DNA of 64,000 nt from Williamsia phyllosphaerae (lineage in GTDB: Bacteria > Actinomycetota > Actinomycetes > Mycobacteriales > Mycobacteriaceae), in assembly GCF_014635305.1 (NCBI RefSeq), contig NZ_BMCS01000001.1, positions 1,984,001 to 2,048,000 of the forward strand, read 5' to 3'. The translations under genes were made by a program, and so were the position numbers. Below are positions 1 through 15,972 of this stretch, one piece after another. The notes below the pieces were generated by a model. It searched no databases and was not told the origin of the DNA. It saw only the letters and a list, made by a program, of their open reading frames with translations. Each line of letters begins with the position of its first letter. The stretch's first letter is position 1.

Positions 1-499
1 CGGCCGCGCACGCACCGAGATCGTCACCGACCTGCGTGCACTGCGTCCGACGCTGCAGTCACTCGCGAACGCGGCTCCGGACCTGATCACCGCGCTCCCG
101 CTGCTGCCGACGTATCCGTTCCCGGATGCCCTGCTGCCGGGTGTGCGTGGCGACTCGACCAACCTGTTCGCCACGTTGGACCTGCGTCTGCTCAACCAGC
201 TCGAGGCGCTCGGTGTGGGTCAGCCACAGCCGAAGTATCAGCCGGTCGGCTCGGGCCCCACGCCCAGGCTCGACCCGCGTAACCCGTACACCAACGGAAA
301 CGGCCCGCGTGCGGGCTTCCCGACGGTGACGTTGCTGCCGCTGCTCAACGCACGGCCGGGACCGAACACCCCGCCGTCGGGTGGCCAGTACACGTTGCTG
401 CCGTCCCCGAAGCAGGGTCAGACGGCCCTCACCGGCCCGATGGCGATGCTGCAGGGTGCGACCGGTACCGCAGGAGCGAACGGAGGGACCGGCCGATGA
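1..499 (+). CDS. mceE: MceE-type mce lipoprotein, C-terminal part
   Basis: The open frame enters from the left edge and ends with TGA at 497-499, so the lipobox and the MCE domain are outside the window. Mce proteins form the substrate-binding part of a lipid/sterol ABC importer, and MceE is usually the lipoprotein subunit. The visible part has the end of the helical domain, then TYPFPD followed by GVRGDSTN, the stretch that precedes the Pro-rich tail in MceE proteins. The tail is rich in Pro, Gly and Gln. The stop overlaps the mceF start by 4 nt (ATGA), which implies translational coupling. The assignment as E rather than another letter rests on this motif and on the position just before mceF. 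Confidence 0.75.
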   Translation, partial: GRARTEIVTDLRALRPTLQSLANAAPDLITALPLLPTYPFPDALLPGVRGDSTNLFATLDLRLLNQLEALGVGQPQPKYQPVGSGPTPRLDPRNPYTNGNGPRAGFPTVTLLPLLNARPGPNTPPSGGQYTLLPSPKQGQTALTGPMAMLQGATGTAGANGGTGR

Positions 500-1737
500 T
501 GTCCAAGCTCGTCAAATGGCAGCTGATCGTCTTCGTGATCGTCGGTGTCGTCGCGATCGTCTACGTCGGCGCGACGTACGCCCGTCTCGACAAGCTCGTC
601 GGTATCGGCCAGTACACCGTGCACGCGGACTTCAAGGACTCCGGCGGCATCTTCACCAACGCCGAGGTCACCTACCAGGGTGTCCCGGTCGGACGGGTCG
701 GCTCGTTGGAGCTGCGGCCCGACGGTGTCCGGGTGAACCTGCTGCTCGACTCCGGCGGCCCGAAGGTGCCGGCGTCCTCGCAGGCGGTGGTGGCCAACCG
801 GTCGGCGATCGGCGAGCAGTTCGTCGACCTGCGTCCGGCGTCCGCGAGCGGCCCGTACCTGAAGAACGACTCCGTCATCTCCGACACGTCGATCCCGACC
901 CCGGTCCAGGACGTCATCTCCAGCGCCGTCGACTTCACCGGATCGGTTCCGCTGAACGACCTGACCACGGTGGTCACCGAGCTCGGCAAGGCCTTCAACG
1001 GCAACGGTGAGAACCTCAGGGGCCTCGTCGACTCGCTGTCGAACCTGGCCAAGACCGGCAACGACAACCTGCCGCAGACGATCTCGCTGATCCGCAACGC
1101 CGACACGGTGCTCGGGACGCAGGCCGACCAGTCCGACGCGATCCTGGACTGGTCGAAGAACCTGGGCCTGATCACCAACCAGCTCGCGACCAGCGACCCG
1201 GACCTCCGTCGACTGCTGACCACCGGCACCGCGTCGGCCACGCAGATCTCGGCGTTGCTGACCCGCAACGGTGGCGACATCACCACCGTGGTCCGCAACC
1301 TCGCGAAGGATGTCCGCAACGTCAAGGGGACCTACCAGGCGGTGTCGCCGGCCCTGGCGATGCTGTCGGCCCTGTCGAGCGGTAGCTACACGCCCGCACC
1401 CGGCGACGGCACCATCCACTTCGGTGTCGTGCTCGAGACCAACAACCCGGCGTCGTGCACGGTGGGTTACGAGAGCACTCAGGCCGAGATCGCCGCGATC
1501 AAGAAGAAGAACCCGGACTTCGACCTGAACTACGACGACTTCCCGTTCAACACGAAGGCCAGTTGTGATGTGGCCCAGGGAAATCCGACCGCGGTCCGCG
1601 GTGCCCAGAACGCGAAGTTCGCGGACAAGTACATCCCGCAGCCCTGGGATCGCAACCCCAAGAAGGATCCCGACAAGCTGGATCTGAACCCGCTGGTCAC
1701 CCAGCTGTCGTACCTGTTGGGCGTCTTCCCGAAGTAG
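496..1737 (+). CDS. mceF: MceF, last subunit of the mce lipid importer
   Basis: This 413-aa protein is an Mce-family substrate-binding subunit. It has an N-terminal membrane anchor at about residues 8-30 and an MCE domain at about 38-115 (VHADFKDSGGIF, then TYQGVPVGRVG). A long helical region follows, and the C-terminal extension with paired Cys is typical of MceF. It would sit in the envelope with MceA-E and move lipids or sterols toward the YrbE permease, with Mkl as the ATPase. It overlaps mceE by 4 nt and is followed after 78 bp by two Mce-associated genes, the usual order of mce operons. The substrate of this particular operon cannot be read from the sequence. Confidence 0.92.
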   Translation: MMSKLVKWQLIVFVIVGVVAIVYVGATYARLDKLVGIGQYTVHADFKDSGGIFTNAEVTYQGVPVGRVGSLELRPDGVRVNLLLDSGGPKVPASSQAVVANRSAIGEQFVDLRPASASGPYLKNDSVISDTSIPTPVQDVISSAVDFTGSVPLNDLTTVVTELGKAFNGNGENLRGLVDSLSNLAKTGNDNLPQTISLIRNADTVLGTQADQSDAILDWSKNLGLITNQLATSDPDLRRLLTTGTASATQISALLTRNGGDITTVVRNLAKDVRNVKGTYQAVSPALAMLSALSSGSYTPAPGDGTIHFGVVLETNNPASCTVGYESTQAEIAAIKKKNPDFDLNYDDFPFNTKASCDVAQGNPTAVRGAQNAKFADKYIPQPWDRNPKKDPDKLDLNPLVTQLSYLLGVFPK

Positions 1738-1751
1738 CGTGACGCGCCTCG

Positions 1752-1776
1752 CCCCGGTGAGTTGGACTCACCGGGG
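1752..1776 (+). terminator. Perfect 10-bp hairpin after mceF
   Basis: CCCCGGTGAG (1752-1761) and CTCACCGGGG (1767-1776) pair perfectly around a 5-nt loop. No T-tract follows. It may be an intrinsic terminator of the actinobacterial type or an intra-operon attenuation or stability element, since Mce-associated genes follow. Confidence 0.6.
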
Positions 1777-1801
1777 TGATGGCGCCCACAGCTTCGATGA
1801 C

Positions 1802-1807
1802 TACAGT
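1802..1807 (+). promoter_or_regulatory. Candidate -10 hexamer TACAGT
   Basis: TACAGT ends 8 nt before the ATG at 1816, close enough for a leaderless or nearly leaderless transcript restarting after the hairpin at 1752-1776. Confidence 0.4.
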
Positions 1808-1815
1808 GGCCTCCG

Positions 1816-2538
1816 ATGACTACCCCTGAACCGAGTCGGCCGGAGAACGTCGCCGACACCACACCGACGTGGCGGACCAGGATCGCTCCCGCGGCTCTGC
1901 CCGTTGCCGCAGCGCTCGCCGTGGCGGCCCTCATCGCGGCGATCGTGTTCGCCGGTCTCTACGGATACCGCTGGTACGACGACGCATTCAACAAGGAGCC
2001 GGTGCAGACCGCCCGCGACGACGCCCTCGGCGGCGCCGAGCAGGCCATGCTCAACGTGCTCAACATCGACCTCAAGGACAGCAAGGCCTACCAGGACCGG
2101 CTGTCCGGATCGGTGACCGGCGCCGCGCGTACCCAGTTGCTCGGCAGCGCGGGAATCGGCCAGCTGCAGCAGGCCGCAGGCGCCGATGCGAGTCAGGCCG
2201 CGACGCTGACCGCCAAGCTCGCCCGCAGCGCCGTCGTCGAACTCAACACCGACGACAACACGGCCAAGACCCTCGTCTTCCTCGTGGTGACCTCCGCGCG
2301 CCCCAACGAGGCGTCGTCGAGTCAGACCATGGGATTCCAGGTGCAGGTGACCAAGGACGGCTCTGCCTGGAAGGCCAACAACATCCAGCCGCTGGACTCG
2401 GTCGCGATCGACAACACCGCCCCCGCGGCCGACGGCTCCACCGGAGCACCCGCAGCGAGTGGCGCACCCGCAGCCAGTGGCGCCCCGGCGCCCGCAGCGC
2501 CCGCGCCCGCCGCACCGACCACAGGAGCGGGTAACTGA
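1816..2538 (+). CDS. Mce-associated membrane protein (Mas)
   Basis: This 240-aa protein has a short N-terminal cytoplasmic tail, one membrane segment at about residues 28-50, and an extracytoplasmic alpha+beta domain at about 55-195 that resembles the Mce-associated family found downstream of mceF. The last 40 residues are Pro/Ala-rich with repeats of GAPAAS. Such proteins are thought to stabilise Mce complexes; the detailed function is not known. The next gene starts inside the stop codon (TGATG). A TANNNT hexamer just upstream suggests it can also be expressed separately from mceF. Confidence 0.8.
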   Translation: MTTPEPSRPENVADTTPTWRTRIAPAALPVAAALAVAALIAAIVFAGLYGYRWYDDAFNKEPVQTARDDALGGAEQAMLNVLNIDLKDSKAYQDRLSGSVTGAARTQLLGSAGIGQLQQAAGADASQAATLTAKLARSAVVELNTDDNTAKTLVFLVVTSARPNEASSSQTMGFQVQVTKDGSAWKANNIQPLDSVAIDNTAPAADGSTGAPAASGAPAASGAPAPAAPAPAAPTTGAGN

Positions 2539-3656
2539 TGACCACGCCACGCCCACCGCGCTCGAACCCACCGCGCCGTACGCCCAAGGTCGCCGGACGC
2601 ATCCCGGCCCGGCCCGTCACGCCACCCGCATCCGAGACGGCCCCGGAACAGACGACACCGGAGCAGACGACACCGGAGCAGACGCCGCCCGAGCAGACCT
2701 CGCCGCCTCGGAAGTCCCGCTTCTCGCGCAAGCCGAAGTCGGAGCAGCCCACCGCGGCCGAGACGACGCCCGTGGTGACCCCGCCTGTCGACACCCCCGC
2801 CGAGGACACGGCACCCGTCGAGACGCCCGCCGAGGACGCGCCTGCCGCCGAGCGGTCCGCGGACCCGACCGACGACACCACGCCCGACGACTCCGCGGCC
2901 GTCGACACCGCGGCGGACGCAGCGGCCGTGATCGAGACGCCCACTCAAGGCGAGCCGACCACGACCGAGGCCGACACCGAGCCCGTGGCCGCCACCGAGC
3001 CGGCGACCACCAGCCTGGAGAAGGCGGCCGGCGACGGTCCGCGGGGCAAGAACCGACCGACGACCAAGGTCTCGACGCTCAAGCCACAGTCGACGCGCCC
3101 CACCGCCCCGGCACCGGTGCCCGCGTCGGAGTCGCGCAAGGCCCCGCGAGGTCCGTTGCTCGGCTGGAAACTCGTCGGCATCGTCACCGCGGCCGCCGTG
3201 GTGTTCGCGATCGTCGCCGGGATCGCCGCGCTCCGGCCCGGGGTGTCGCTGTCGTCCAACGAGGCGTTCGTCAACTCGTCGGTGACCAGCGAGGTCACGT
3301 CGCAGGCCAACTCCCGCATCTGCACGATCTTCGGGGTGCAGTACGACAAGCTCGACCAGTGGCAGCAGACCGCCCAGGCGAACGTGACCGGGACGGCCGC
3401 CCAGCGGTTCGCCGAGTACGACAAGGCCGTGCGCGACGCGCTCGGCCAGGCCGGGCTCACCACCGGGGGAGTGGACTGTCGCGTCGACTCGGTCGGGGTG
3501 CGTTCCATCGAGGGCGACAATGCGACTCTGGTCGTCAACCTGATCCTGAGTCAGACGCAGGGGCAGCAGGCCTCGGGCAGCGGCACCAAGCGGTACCAGG
3601 TGTCGATGCAGCAGGTCGGCGGCAAATGGCTGGTCAGCAACTTCGCGGACTTCTGA
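2538..3656 (+). CDS. Mce-associated membrane protein with long disordered N-terminus
   Basis: This 372-aa protein begins with about 200 residues of low-complexity Pro/Thr/Glu/Ala sequence, including direct PEQT repeats near residues 36-55. A single membrane segment follows at about 212-235, then an extracytoplasmic NTF2-like Mas domain of about 130 residues with two Cys (RICTIF and VDCRVD). The start codon overlaps the preceding stop by 1 nt. The disordered arm should lie in the cytoplasm and is unusually long for the family. Role inferred from the mce context: accessory factor of the Mce importer. Confidence 0.78.
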   Translation: MTTPRPPRSNPPRRTPKVAGRIPARPVTPPASETAPEQTTPEQTTPEQTPPEQTSPPRKSRFSRKPKSEQPTAAETTPVVTPPVDTPAEDTAPVETPAEDAPAAERSADPTDDTTPDDSAAVDTAADAAAVIETPTQGEPTTTEADTEPVAATEPATTSLEKAAGDGPRGKNRPTTKVSTLKPQSTRPTAPAPVPASESRKAPRGPLLGWKLVGIVTAAAVVFAIVAGIAALRPGVSLSSNEAFVNSSVTSEVTSQANSRICTIFGVQYDKLDQWQQTAQANVTGTAAQRFAEYDKAVRDALGQAGLTTGGVDCRVDSVGVRSIEGDNATLVVNLILSQTQGQQASGSGTKRYQVSMQQVGGKWLVSNFADF

Positions 3657-4033
3657 GTCGACCCTTCACGGAATTTCTCCACATCGAAGTGCGCGTTCCT
3701 CTTGACTCGCCCGCCCGCTGGTTGCACGCTTGTCCACAGCGACAGATGACCGGCAGCCACTGGTTGGATCGCACCGCGTAGGGCCTCGAGCCCGTTCCCC
3801 CGTGCTTGACACGGGGTGGAGTTTTTCTGATACAGTTGGACGTTGCGCTGGCTGCCTCCTGTCCACATCACGATCAACCTTCTCGGCCACTTCTGTGTGC
3901 TGCGTGCGGTGATCGCTGAGAAGACCTCAGTCGGATCAGCGCCCCACCTATAAGGCCACCCTGTTGGCACATAGCTCGCCGGTTTTCAAAAGAAGTCGGC
4001 ACACAAGAAGATTTCGTGTTGGAAGGACGCATC
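3657..4033 (+). other. rpoB leader and upstream intergenic region
   Basis: This 377-bp stretch holds no convincing gene. It is more AT-rich than its flanks, contains the candidate rpoB promoter at 3806-3836 and ends in the rpoB Shine-Dalgarno GGAAGGA (4021-4027). That would give rpoB a leader of roughly 190 nt. An in-frame GTG at 4016 would put that Shine-Dalgarno inside the gene and is less likely to be the start. Confidence 0.6.
3806..3836 (+). promoter_or_regulatory. Candidate rpoB promoter
   Basis: A perfect -35 TTGACA lies at 3806-3811. TACAGT (3831-3836) fits the actinobacterial TANNNT -10, but the spacer is 19 nt, longer than ideal. GATACA at 3829-3834 gives a 17-nt spacer with a poorer match. 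Confidence 0.55.
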
Positions 4034-7522
<3,489 letters not shown>

Positions 7523-7553
7523 TTTCCCTGATAAGAGCTAGGAAGGTTACAAC

Positions 7554-11510
<3,957 letters not shown>

Positions 11511-11524
11511 AAGTTCCTTCTGCA

Positions 11525-11556
11525 GAACGGCCCTCACCTTCGGGTGGGGGCCGTTC
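11525..11556 (+). terminator. rpoBC terminator with UUCG tetraloop
   Basis: GAACGGCCCTCACC (11525-11538) pairs with GGTGGGGGCCGTTC (11543-11556) around TTCG, giving 14 bp with one T-G wobble. The following bases are CGCTTTCCCC, only weakly T-rich. UUCG closed by C-G is a very stable loop. Confidence 0.85.
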
Positions 11557-11564
11557 CGCTTTCC

Positions 11565-11669
11565 CCAGTTGGGCACCTACACCCGCCAGTTGGGCACGTA
11601 CACCCGCCAGTTGGGCACGTACACCCGTCGACTGGGCGGATACGGACGACGAGTGGGCGGTCACGGCCA
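11565..11669. repeat. 21-nt tandem repeat, locus 1
   Basis: Three nearly identical 21-nt units start at 11565, 11586 and 11607 (CCAGTTGGGCAC then STACACCCG). Degenerate units follow at 11628 and 11649 that keep only TGGGC. The conserved core GTTGGGC is the complement of GCCCAAC, which recurs with the same 21-nt period at 12914-12963 and 47479-47555. An open frame runs through the repeat but is not counted as part of the next gene. Confidence 0.85.
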
Positions 11670-11738
11670 CGTGTGTACGGTCGATGGGGTACCACAGTCG
11701 ACGTGAAGCAGGGTGGCGTCTCGATCGAGGAGTCACGC

Positions 11739-12911
11739 ATGCGCGAGACAGATCTGCTCATCATCGGTTCCGGACCGGCCGCGGTGTCGGCGGCACAGGG
11801 ATATCGCGACAACGACGGCAAAGGCCGCGTCCTGCTCGTCACCGCAGATGACCACGCTCCCTATATGCGACCACCGCTGAGCAAAGATCTGCTGCAGGGG
11901 GAGTCCGGACCCGACGAGATCGACCTGCAGCCGCAGGAGTGGTTCGACGAACACGACATCGCGGTCCTCACCGGCACGGAGATCACCTCGCTGGACCCCG
12001 AGGGCCACAGCGTGACGGCCGCCGACGGCTCCGACTTCAGCTACCGACACCTCGTCATCGCGACCGGGGCCTCCCCGTCACCGCTCCCGGTCCCCGGTGG
12101 CGACACCGCGCTGCTCCTGCGCTCACTCGCCGACGCGGTGGCGCTGCGGGATGCGGCCGCCGGCGCGAGTTCCGCGGTCGTCATCGGTGCCGGATTCATC
12201 GGGTGTGAGGCCGCGGCGTCGCTGGCCTCGCGCGGCGTCTCCACCACCGTCGTCGCCCCCGAGCCGTCGCCGCAGAGCAGCCGTCTCGGCTCCGATGCGG
12301 GATCCCACTTCGCGGCACTCCTCGAACAGGCAGGCGTCCGCTACTCCGCCGGGGCACAGGTCGAGTCGGTCTCGAACGGCTCCGTCCGGCTCGACTCCGG
12401 GGTCACCATCGACGTCGACCTCGTCGTGGCGGCCGTCGGCATCACCCCTAACTCTGCATTGGCCGGCGACGCCGGCATCACACTCGACGACGGACGCATC
12501 GTCGTGGACTCCTCGATGCGCACCTCGGCCCCCGACATCTTCGCGGCCGGTGACGTCGTCACCGCGTTCAACGACACCGCCGGCCGTCACATCCCGACCG
12601 AGCACTGGCAGGACGCCGACGACCAGGGCTCGGTCGCGGGCACCGCCGCGGCGGGCGTTCGCGCGCAGTGGGACTCGGTGCCCGGGTTCTGGACGACCAT
12701 CGGCGACCGCACCGTGAAGTACGCCGCGTGGGGCGACGGGTACGACCGCACGCACCACTCCGACCACGGCACCGGCGGCCCGGGGGAGTCGTTCACCATC
12801 TGGTACCTCGACGCCGAGGGGGTGACGGTGGGCGCACTGACCCTCGACCGCGACGACGACTACGAGGCGGCGACGAGCCTCATCGAAGAGGGCAAGCCCG
12901 CACCGATCTGA
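11739..12911 (+). CDS. Ferredoxin-reductase-like FAD/NAD(P) oxidoreductase
   Basis: This 390-aa flavoprotein resembles rubredoxin/ferredoxin reductases and the AIF-like group. FAD-binding GSGPAA is at about residues 10-15, the signature YMRPPLSK at about 47, NAD-binding GAGFIG at about 150, and the second FAD motif APDIFAAGDV near 266. A C-terminal reductase domain follows. The frame stays open upstream through the 21-nt repeat, but ATG 11739 gives the family-like N-terminus; no strong Shine-Dalgarno is visible. No ferredoxin or oxygenase gene is adjacent, so the electron acceptor is unknown. Confidence 0.85.
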   Translation: MRETDLLIIGSGPAAVSAAQGYRDNDGKGRVLLVTADDHAPYMRPPLSKDLLQGESGPDEIDLQPQEWFDEHDIAVLTGTEITSLDPEGHSVTAADGSDFSYRHLVIATGASPSPLPVPGGDTALLLRSLADAVALRDAAAGASSAVVIGAGFIGCEAAASLASRGVSTTVVAPEPSPQSSRLGSDAGSHFAALLEQAGVRYSAGAQVESVSNGSVRLDSGVTIDVDLVVAAVGITPNSALAGDAGITLDDGRIVVDSSMRTSAPDIFAAGDVVTAFNDTAGRHIPTEHWQDADDQGSVAGTAAAGVRAQWDSVPGFWTTIGDRTVKYAAWGDGYDRTHHSDHGTGGPGESFTIWYLDAEGVTVGALTLDRDDDYEAATSLIEEGKPAPI

Positions 12912-12913
12912 CG

Positions 12914-12963
12914 GCCCCACACGGCGCAACGATGGCCCAGCGCGGCGCAACGAGAGCCCAACT
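12914..12963. repeat. 21-nt tandem repeat, locus 2
   Basis: Cores GCCCCAC, GCCCAGC and GCCCAAC start at 12914, 12935 and 12956, exactly 21 nt apart, with CGGCGCAACGA between them. The array fills the gap between two convergent genes. Confidence 0.75.
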
Positions 12964-12965
12964 CG

Positions 12966-14084
12966 CTAGAGGCGGTAGACGCGCCTGGCGTTCTCGCTCG
13001 CGATGAGGTCGACCACGTGCTTCGCGTCGGCGGCGCTCCACTCCCCGTCGGCGACGAAGCCGTCGAGGACGCGGGTCATCCCGGTCCGCCACAGCCGTGC
13101 GCCGAGGTGGTGGAACTCGGCGGGTCCGGCGCCGTCGGAGGAGTAGAGGATCTTGCGGAACGGCGCCAACTCGAGGAGCCGGCCCACGAACGGGGTGGCC
13201 TGCGCGCCCAGATGGGTGATGCTCAGCCCGCCGTCGAGATAGACGTTCGGATGAGCCTGTGCGAGGTAACCGGCCTCGCGCTCGTACGGGTAGCAGTGCA
13301 GCAACATGATCGGCGTGTCACCGGAGTCGGTCAGGAAGTCGTTGAGCAGCAACGGGTTCGCGGCGTGTAGATCGCAGTCGCGGTCGCCGAAGCCGACGTG
13401 GAACTGCAACGGCTTGCCCAGCCGCAGGGCCCGGTGCAGCCCGAACCGCAGCAGGATCCGGTCGGTCAGTCGGGTGCCGCCTGCGTCGCGCCACCGTTGC
13501 GCCGCGATGTCGACCAGCGCCGGTGGTGGGTCGCCGAGGTCGCCTGCGAACCCGCCCCGATAGGCCAGCACGGACTTGGTCGCGACCGCCCCCGCGGCCC
13601 GCTCGGCGAGGATCTCGTCGAAGGCCGCCGCGTAGTCGCCGGGTGCGGCTGCGGCCTGCTCGGCGACCTCCTCGAGCCGGACCACCTCGTGCGTCGACCC
13701 GCCGGAGGTCGCCGTCAGCTCTCCGGTGTCGACGAGACCGTCGGCGAACCCCGTGTCCACCAGCCAATCCGAGACCCCGGCGGCCCGCAGGAACCGGCGT
13801 GACACCTCGGCCTCACCGAGCTCGGTTCGTCGGGCGAGGTACCGATCGGCCCCGACGTGGCGTTCGAGGTCGAGCAGCGGAGCGCAGTGCGCTCGCACGG
13901 CGAACCCGACCTGTGAATCGAACCCGTCGCCGACCGCGGTCACCGGATCGGTGTCGGCCTCGTTCAGCGCGCTCTCGAAACGGATCCGATCGCCCGCGGG
14001 GACATCGACATCCGGTGCCCAACAACCGTGGACGTGATGGTCGATCAGCACCGCCGATTCGACGTGGTCGCCCAGCTCAGACAC
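12966..14084 (-). CDS. Amidohydrolase (FluG N-terminal-like)
   Basis: This 372-aa protein is an amidohydrolase of the metal-dependent TIM-barrel type. IDHHVHG lies near residue 15. Further His and Asp ligands are seen in LQFHVGFGD, LLHCYPYE and the late LYSSDGAGP. It resembles the N-terminal amidohydrolase half of FluG-type proteins, whose other half is a glutamine-synthetase-like ligase. That ligase is encoded immediately upstream. The GTG start at 14084 overlaps the ligase stop by 8 nt, so the two are coupled. Likely role, by inference: hydrolysis of a gamma-glutamyl or related amide in nitrogen compound catabolism. Confidence 0.75.
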   Translation of the reverse strand: MSELGDHVESAVLIDHHVHGCWAPDVDVPAGDRIRFESALNEADTDPVTAVGDGFDSQVGFAVRAHCAPLLDLERHVGADRYLARRTELGEAEVSRRFLRAAGVSDWLVDTGFADGLVDTGELTATSGGSTHEVVRLEEVAEQAAAAPGDYAAAFDEILAERAAGAVATKSVLAYRGGFAGDLGDPPPALVDIAAQRWRDAGGTRLTDRILLRFGLHRALRLGKPLQFHVGFGDRDCDLHAANPLLLNDFLTDSGDTPIMLLHCYPYEREAGYLAQAHPNVYLDGGLSITHLGAQATPFVGRLLELAPFRKILYSSDGAGPAEFHHLGARLWRTGMTRVLDGFVADGEWSAADAKHVVDLIASENARRVYRL

Positions 14085-15420
14085 TCCAGGCCATCCGGAA
14101 GGTGTCGGCGATGTCACCGGGCGGCAACGCGGAGAACGTCTGCTCGTAGCGGCGGACGGCGACCACGGCATCGACCGCGTCGTCGCCGAGAGCGGCACGG
14201 GCGGCGGCCGATCGGTCCAACGCGTCGACGACACCGGCCTGATCGGTCGGCAGCAGCACGGTGCCCGCCGCGGTGCGGTCGGACTCGGTCTGCGACGCCG
14301 GGTCCACCAGCGTCTCCGGCGGCAGCGGCAGCTCCCGCTCGATGCCGTCGGCCGCCATCCCCAGGATCGCCGCGGTGGCCAGATAGGCGTTGGCCGACGG
14401 GTCGACGATCTTGACCTCCACGTTCGCGCCGTGCGGATTGGCGGGCCCGCCGAGAACGAAACGAACTGCCGCCTCTCGGTTCTCGGTCCCCCAGCACGCG
14501 TACGCCCCGGCCCAGAACCCGGGCTGCATCCGCAACCCCGACACGATCGATCCGCACAGCACCGCCTGGATGTCCGGGAGTCCGGCCACCACGCCGGCCA
14601 CCGCCGATGCGCCCGCCGCCGTCATCCCGCGGGCCGCCGAACCGCCTGCGAGCAACGGTCCGTCCGGTCCGCTGAGCGAGAGGTGTTGGTGTGCACCGTT
14701 CCCGACACCGTCGGCGAACGGCTTGGGCGAGAAGCAGGCCCGCATGTCGAACCGGCGGGCGACCCGGCCGATGACCGTGCGTGCGGCGACCATCTGGTCC
14801 GCCGCCGCGACGGGCGCCAGCGGTGCGAGCGAGACCTCGAACTGGTTGCCGCCGTACTCGGGATGGAGCTGTTCGAGTCCGATGCCGGCCGTGCGGGCCG
14901 CGGTCAGGACCTCGCGGACGAAGCCCTCGTGCTCGAGCACCCCGGCCAGTCCGTACTGCGCCCACATGGTGGTCGGCAGCGCCTCGCCCGCCGGGTCGAC
15001 GAGGACGAACTCGAGTTCGTGTCCCACCAGAGCGGTGATGCCCATGGCCGCGAGCCGACTCTCGATGCGGCCCAACGTGCCCCGCGAGCACGCCGCGACC
15101 GGCTCGGAGTCCTGGTCGTAGAAGTTCGCCGGCGCCCAGGCGACACCGTCACCCAGGATCCGGATGGCGTCGAGGTCGATGCGGATCCGCTGATCACCCA
15201 CCGCGCCGAACTTGTCCGAGTAGGCGATGCCGGACTTGTCGATGGTGAACGCGTGCCACACCGGGGAGACGCCGAGGCCGATTCGACCGAACTCCGCGAC
15301 ACGGGAGACGTCGACGGTCTTGGCGTGGATCAGGCCGGCCGGGTTGACGACCGTGCCGATCAGGACCTCGACGCCGCCGCTGTGCAGGTGGCCGAGGACG
15401 TCCGAGTGGATGATTGCCAT
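14077..15420 (-). CDS. Glutamine-synthetase-like ligase (FluG C-terminal-like)
   Basis: This 447-aa protein has the glutamine synthetase catalytic fold: GHELEFVLVD (metal-binding Glu), HPEYGGNQFEVS, NGAHQHLSLS (NxGxHxH-type loop), ENREAAVRF, and NVEVKIVDPSANAYL. In the last motif the usual Arg of E-x-R is Lys. No adenylylation-site NLYxLP motif is seen near the C-terminus, so it is unlikely to be the housekeeping enzyme. With the coupled amidohydrolase it forms a split version of the FluG arrangement. A gamma-glutamylamide synthetase acting on an amine is the most plausible activity; the substrate is unknown. Confidence 0.8.
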   Translation of the reverse strand: MAIIHSDVLGHLHSGGVEVLIGTVVNPAGLIHAKTVDVSRVAEFGRIGLGVSPVWHAFTIDKSGIAYSDKFGAVGDQRIRIDLDAIRILGDGVAWAPANFYDQDSEPVAACSRGTLGRIESRLAAMGITALVGHELEFVLVDPAGEALPTTMWAQYGLAGVLEHEGFVREVLTAARTAGIGLEQLHPEYGGNQFEVSLAPLAPVAAADQMVAARTVIGRVARRFDMRACFSPKPFADGVGNGAHQHLSLSGPDGPLLAGGSAARGMTAAGASAVAGVVAGLPDIQAVLCGSIVSGLRMQPGFWAGAYACWGTENREAAVRFVLGGPANPHGANVEVKIVDPSANAYLATAAILGMAADGIERELPLPPETLVDPASQTESDRTAAGTVLLPTDQAGVVDALDRSAAARAALGDDAVDAVVAVRRYEQTFSALPPGDIADTFRMAWSV

Positions 15421-15448
15421 ACGGGACAGTCTGCCCTCGCCGATGCGG

Positions 15449-15832
15449 TCACGCGTACCGATACGGCAGGTATTGCACCGACCACGCGTTGCCGTCCGGA
15501 TCGGCGAAGTAGACGAAGTGCCCCCAGGGCTGCACGTCGACCTCGCTCACCTCGATCCCCTGGTCGAGCAGGTGCGCGCGTGCGGCCTCGATGTCGGACA
15601 CGCACACCAGGAGGCCCTTGATCGAGCCCGGTTCGCCGTCGACGATCCCGCGGCCGAACGCGATCGAGGCGTTCGAACCCGGTGGCGTCATCTGCACGAA
15701 GCGGGTGTTCGCGTCGACGACGCTGTCGTGGTCGGGGTTGAACCCGACGCGGGTGTAGAACTCCTTGGCGCGATCGACGTCGCTGACGGGGATCATCACG
15801 AGCTCGAGGGTCATGTCCAGGGTGTCGGCCAT
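15449..15832 (-). CDS. VOC-family (glyoxalase/bleomycin-resistance fold) protein
   Basis: This 127-aa protein has two beta-alpha-beta-beta-beta modules: LVMIPVSDVDRAKEFYTRVG at the start of the first, and GLLVCVSDIEAARAHLLDQG leading to YFADPDGNAWSVQ in the second. VOC proteins include glyoxalases, dioxygenases and antibiotic-binding proteins, and nothing here picks one. The ATG at 15832 has GAAAGG about 7 nt upstream. It lies 28 nt upstream of the ligase start on the same strand and may be part of that unit. Confidence 0.8.
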   Translation of the reverse strand: MADTLDMTLELVMIPVSDVDRAKEFYTRVGFNPDHDSVVDANTRFVQMTPPGSNASIAFGRGIVDGEPGSIKGLLVCVSDIEAARAHLLDQGIEVSEVDVQPWGHFVYFADPDGNAWSVQYLPYRYA

Positions 15833-15912
15833 CGGGGTGCCTTTCGTCGTAGGGGGTGTACCGCCATGACGATTCCACCCAATACGGACATCGGCTGTCC
15901 GCGATACGACGA

Positions 15913-15951
15913 ACGCCCGGACATTCTCCTGTGCGGAGAAGATCCGGGCGT
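15913..15951 (-). terminator. Long two-part hairpin after the esterase gene
   Basis: ACGCCCGGA (15913-15921) pairs with TCCGGGCGT (15943-15951). Inside it TTCTCC (15924-15929) pairs with GGAGAA (15935-15940), separated by a 2x2 internal loop and capped by a 5-nt loop. It lies 21 nt past the stop of the esterase. Confidence 0.75.
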
Positions 15952-15972
15952 CGGTCGTGGTGGTGGTGGTGC

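Noticed and set aside
11565..11669. Possible CRISPR array at the 21-nt repeats
   Set aside because: The units are contiguous with no unique spacers, and there are no cas genes in the window.
11544..11738. A 65-residue N-terminal extension of the flavoprotein
   Set aside because: It is a translation of the rpoBC hairpin and the 21-nt repeat (VGHVHPP-like units); the family N-terminus begins at ATG 11739.
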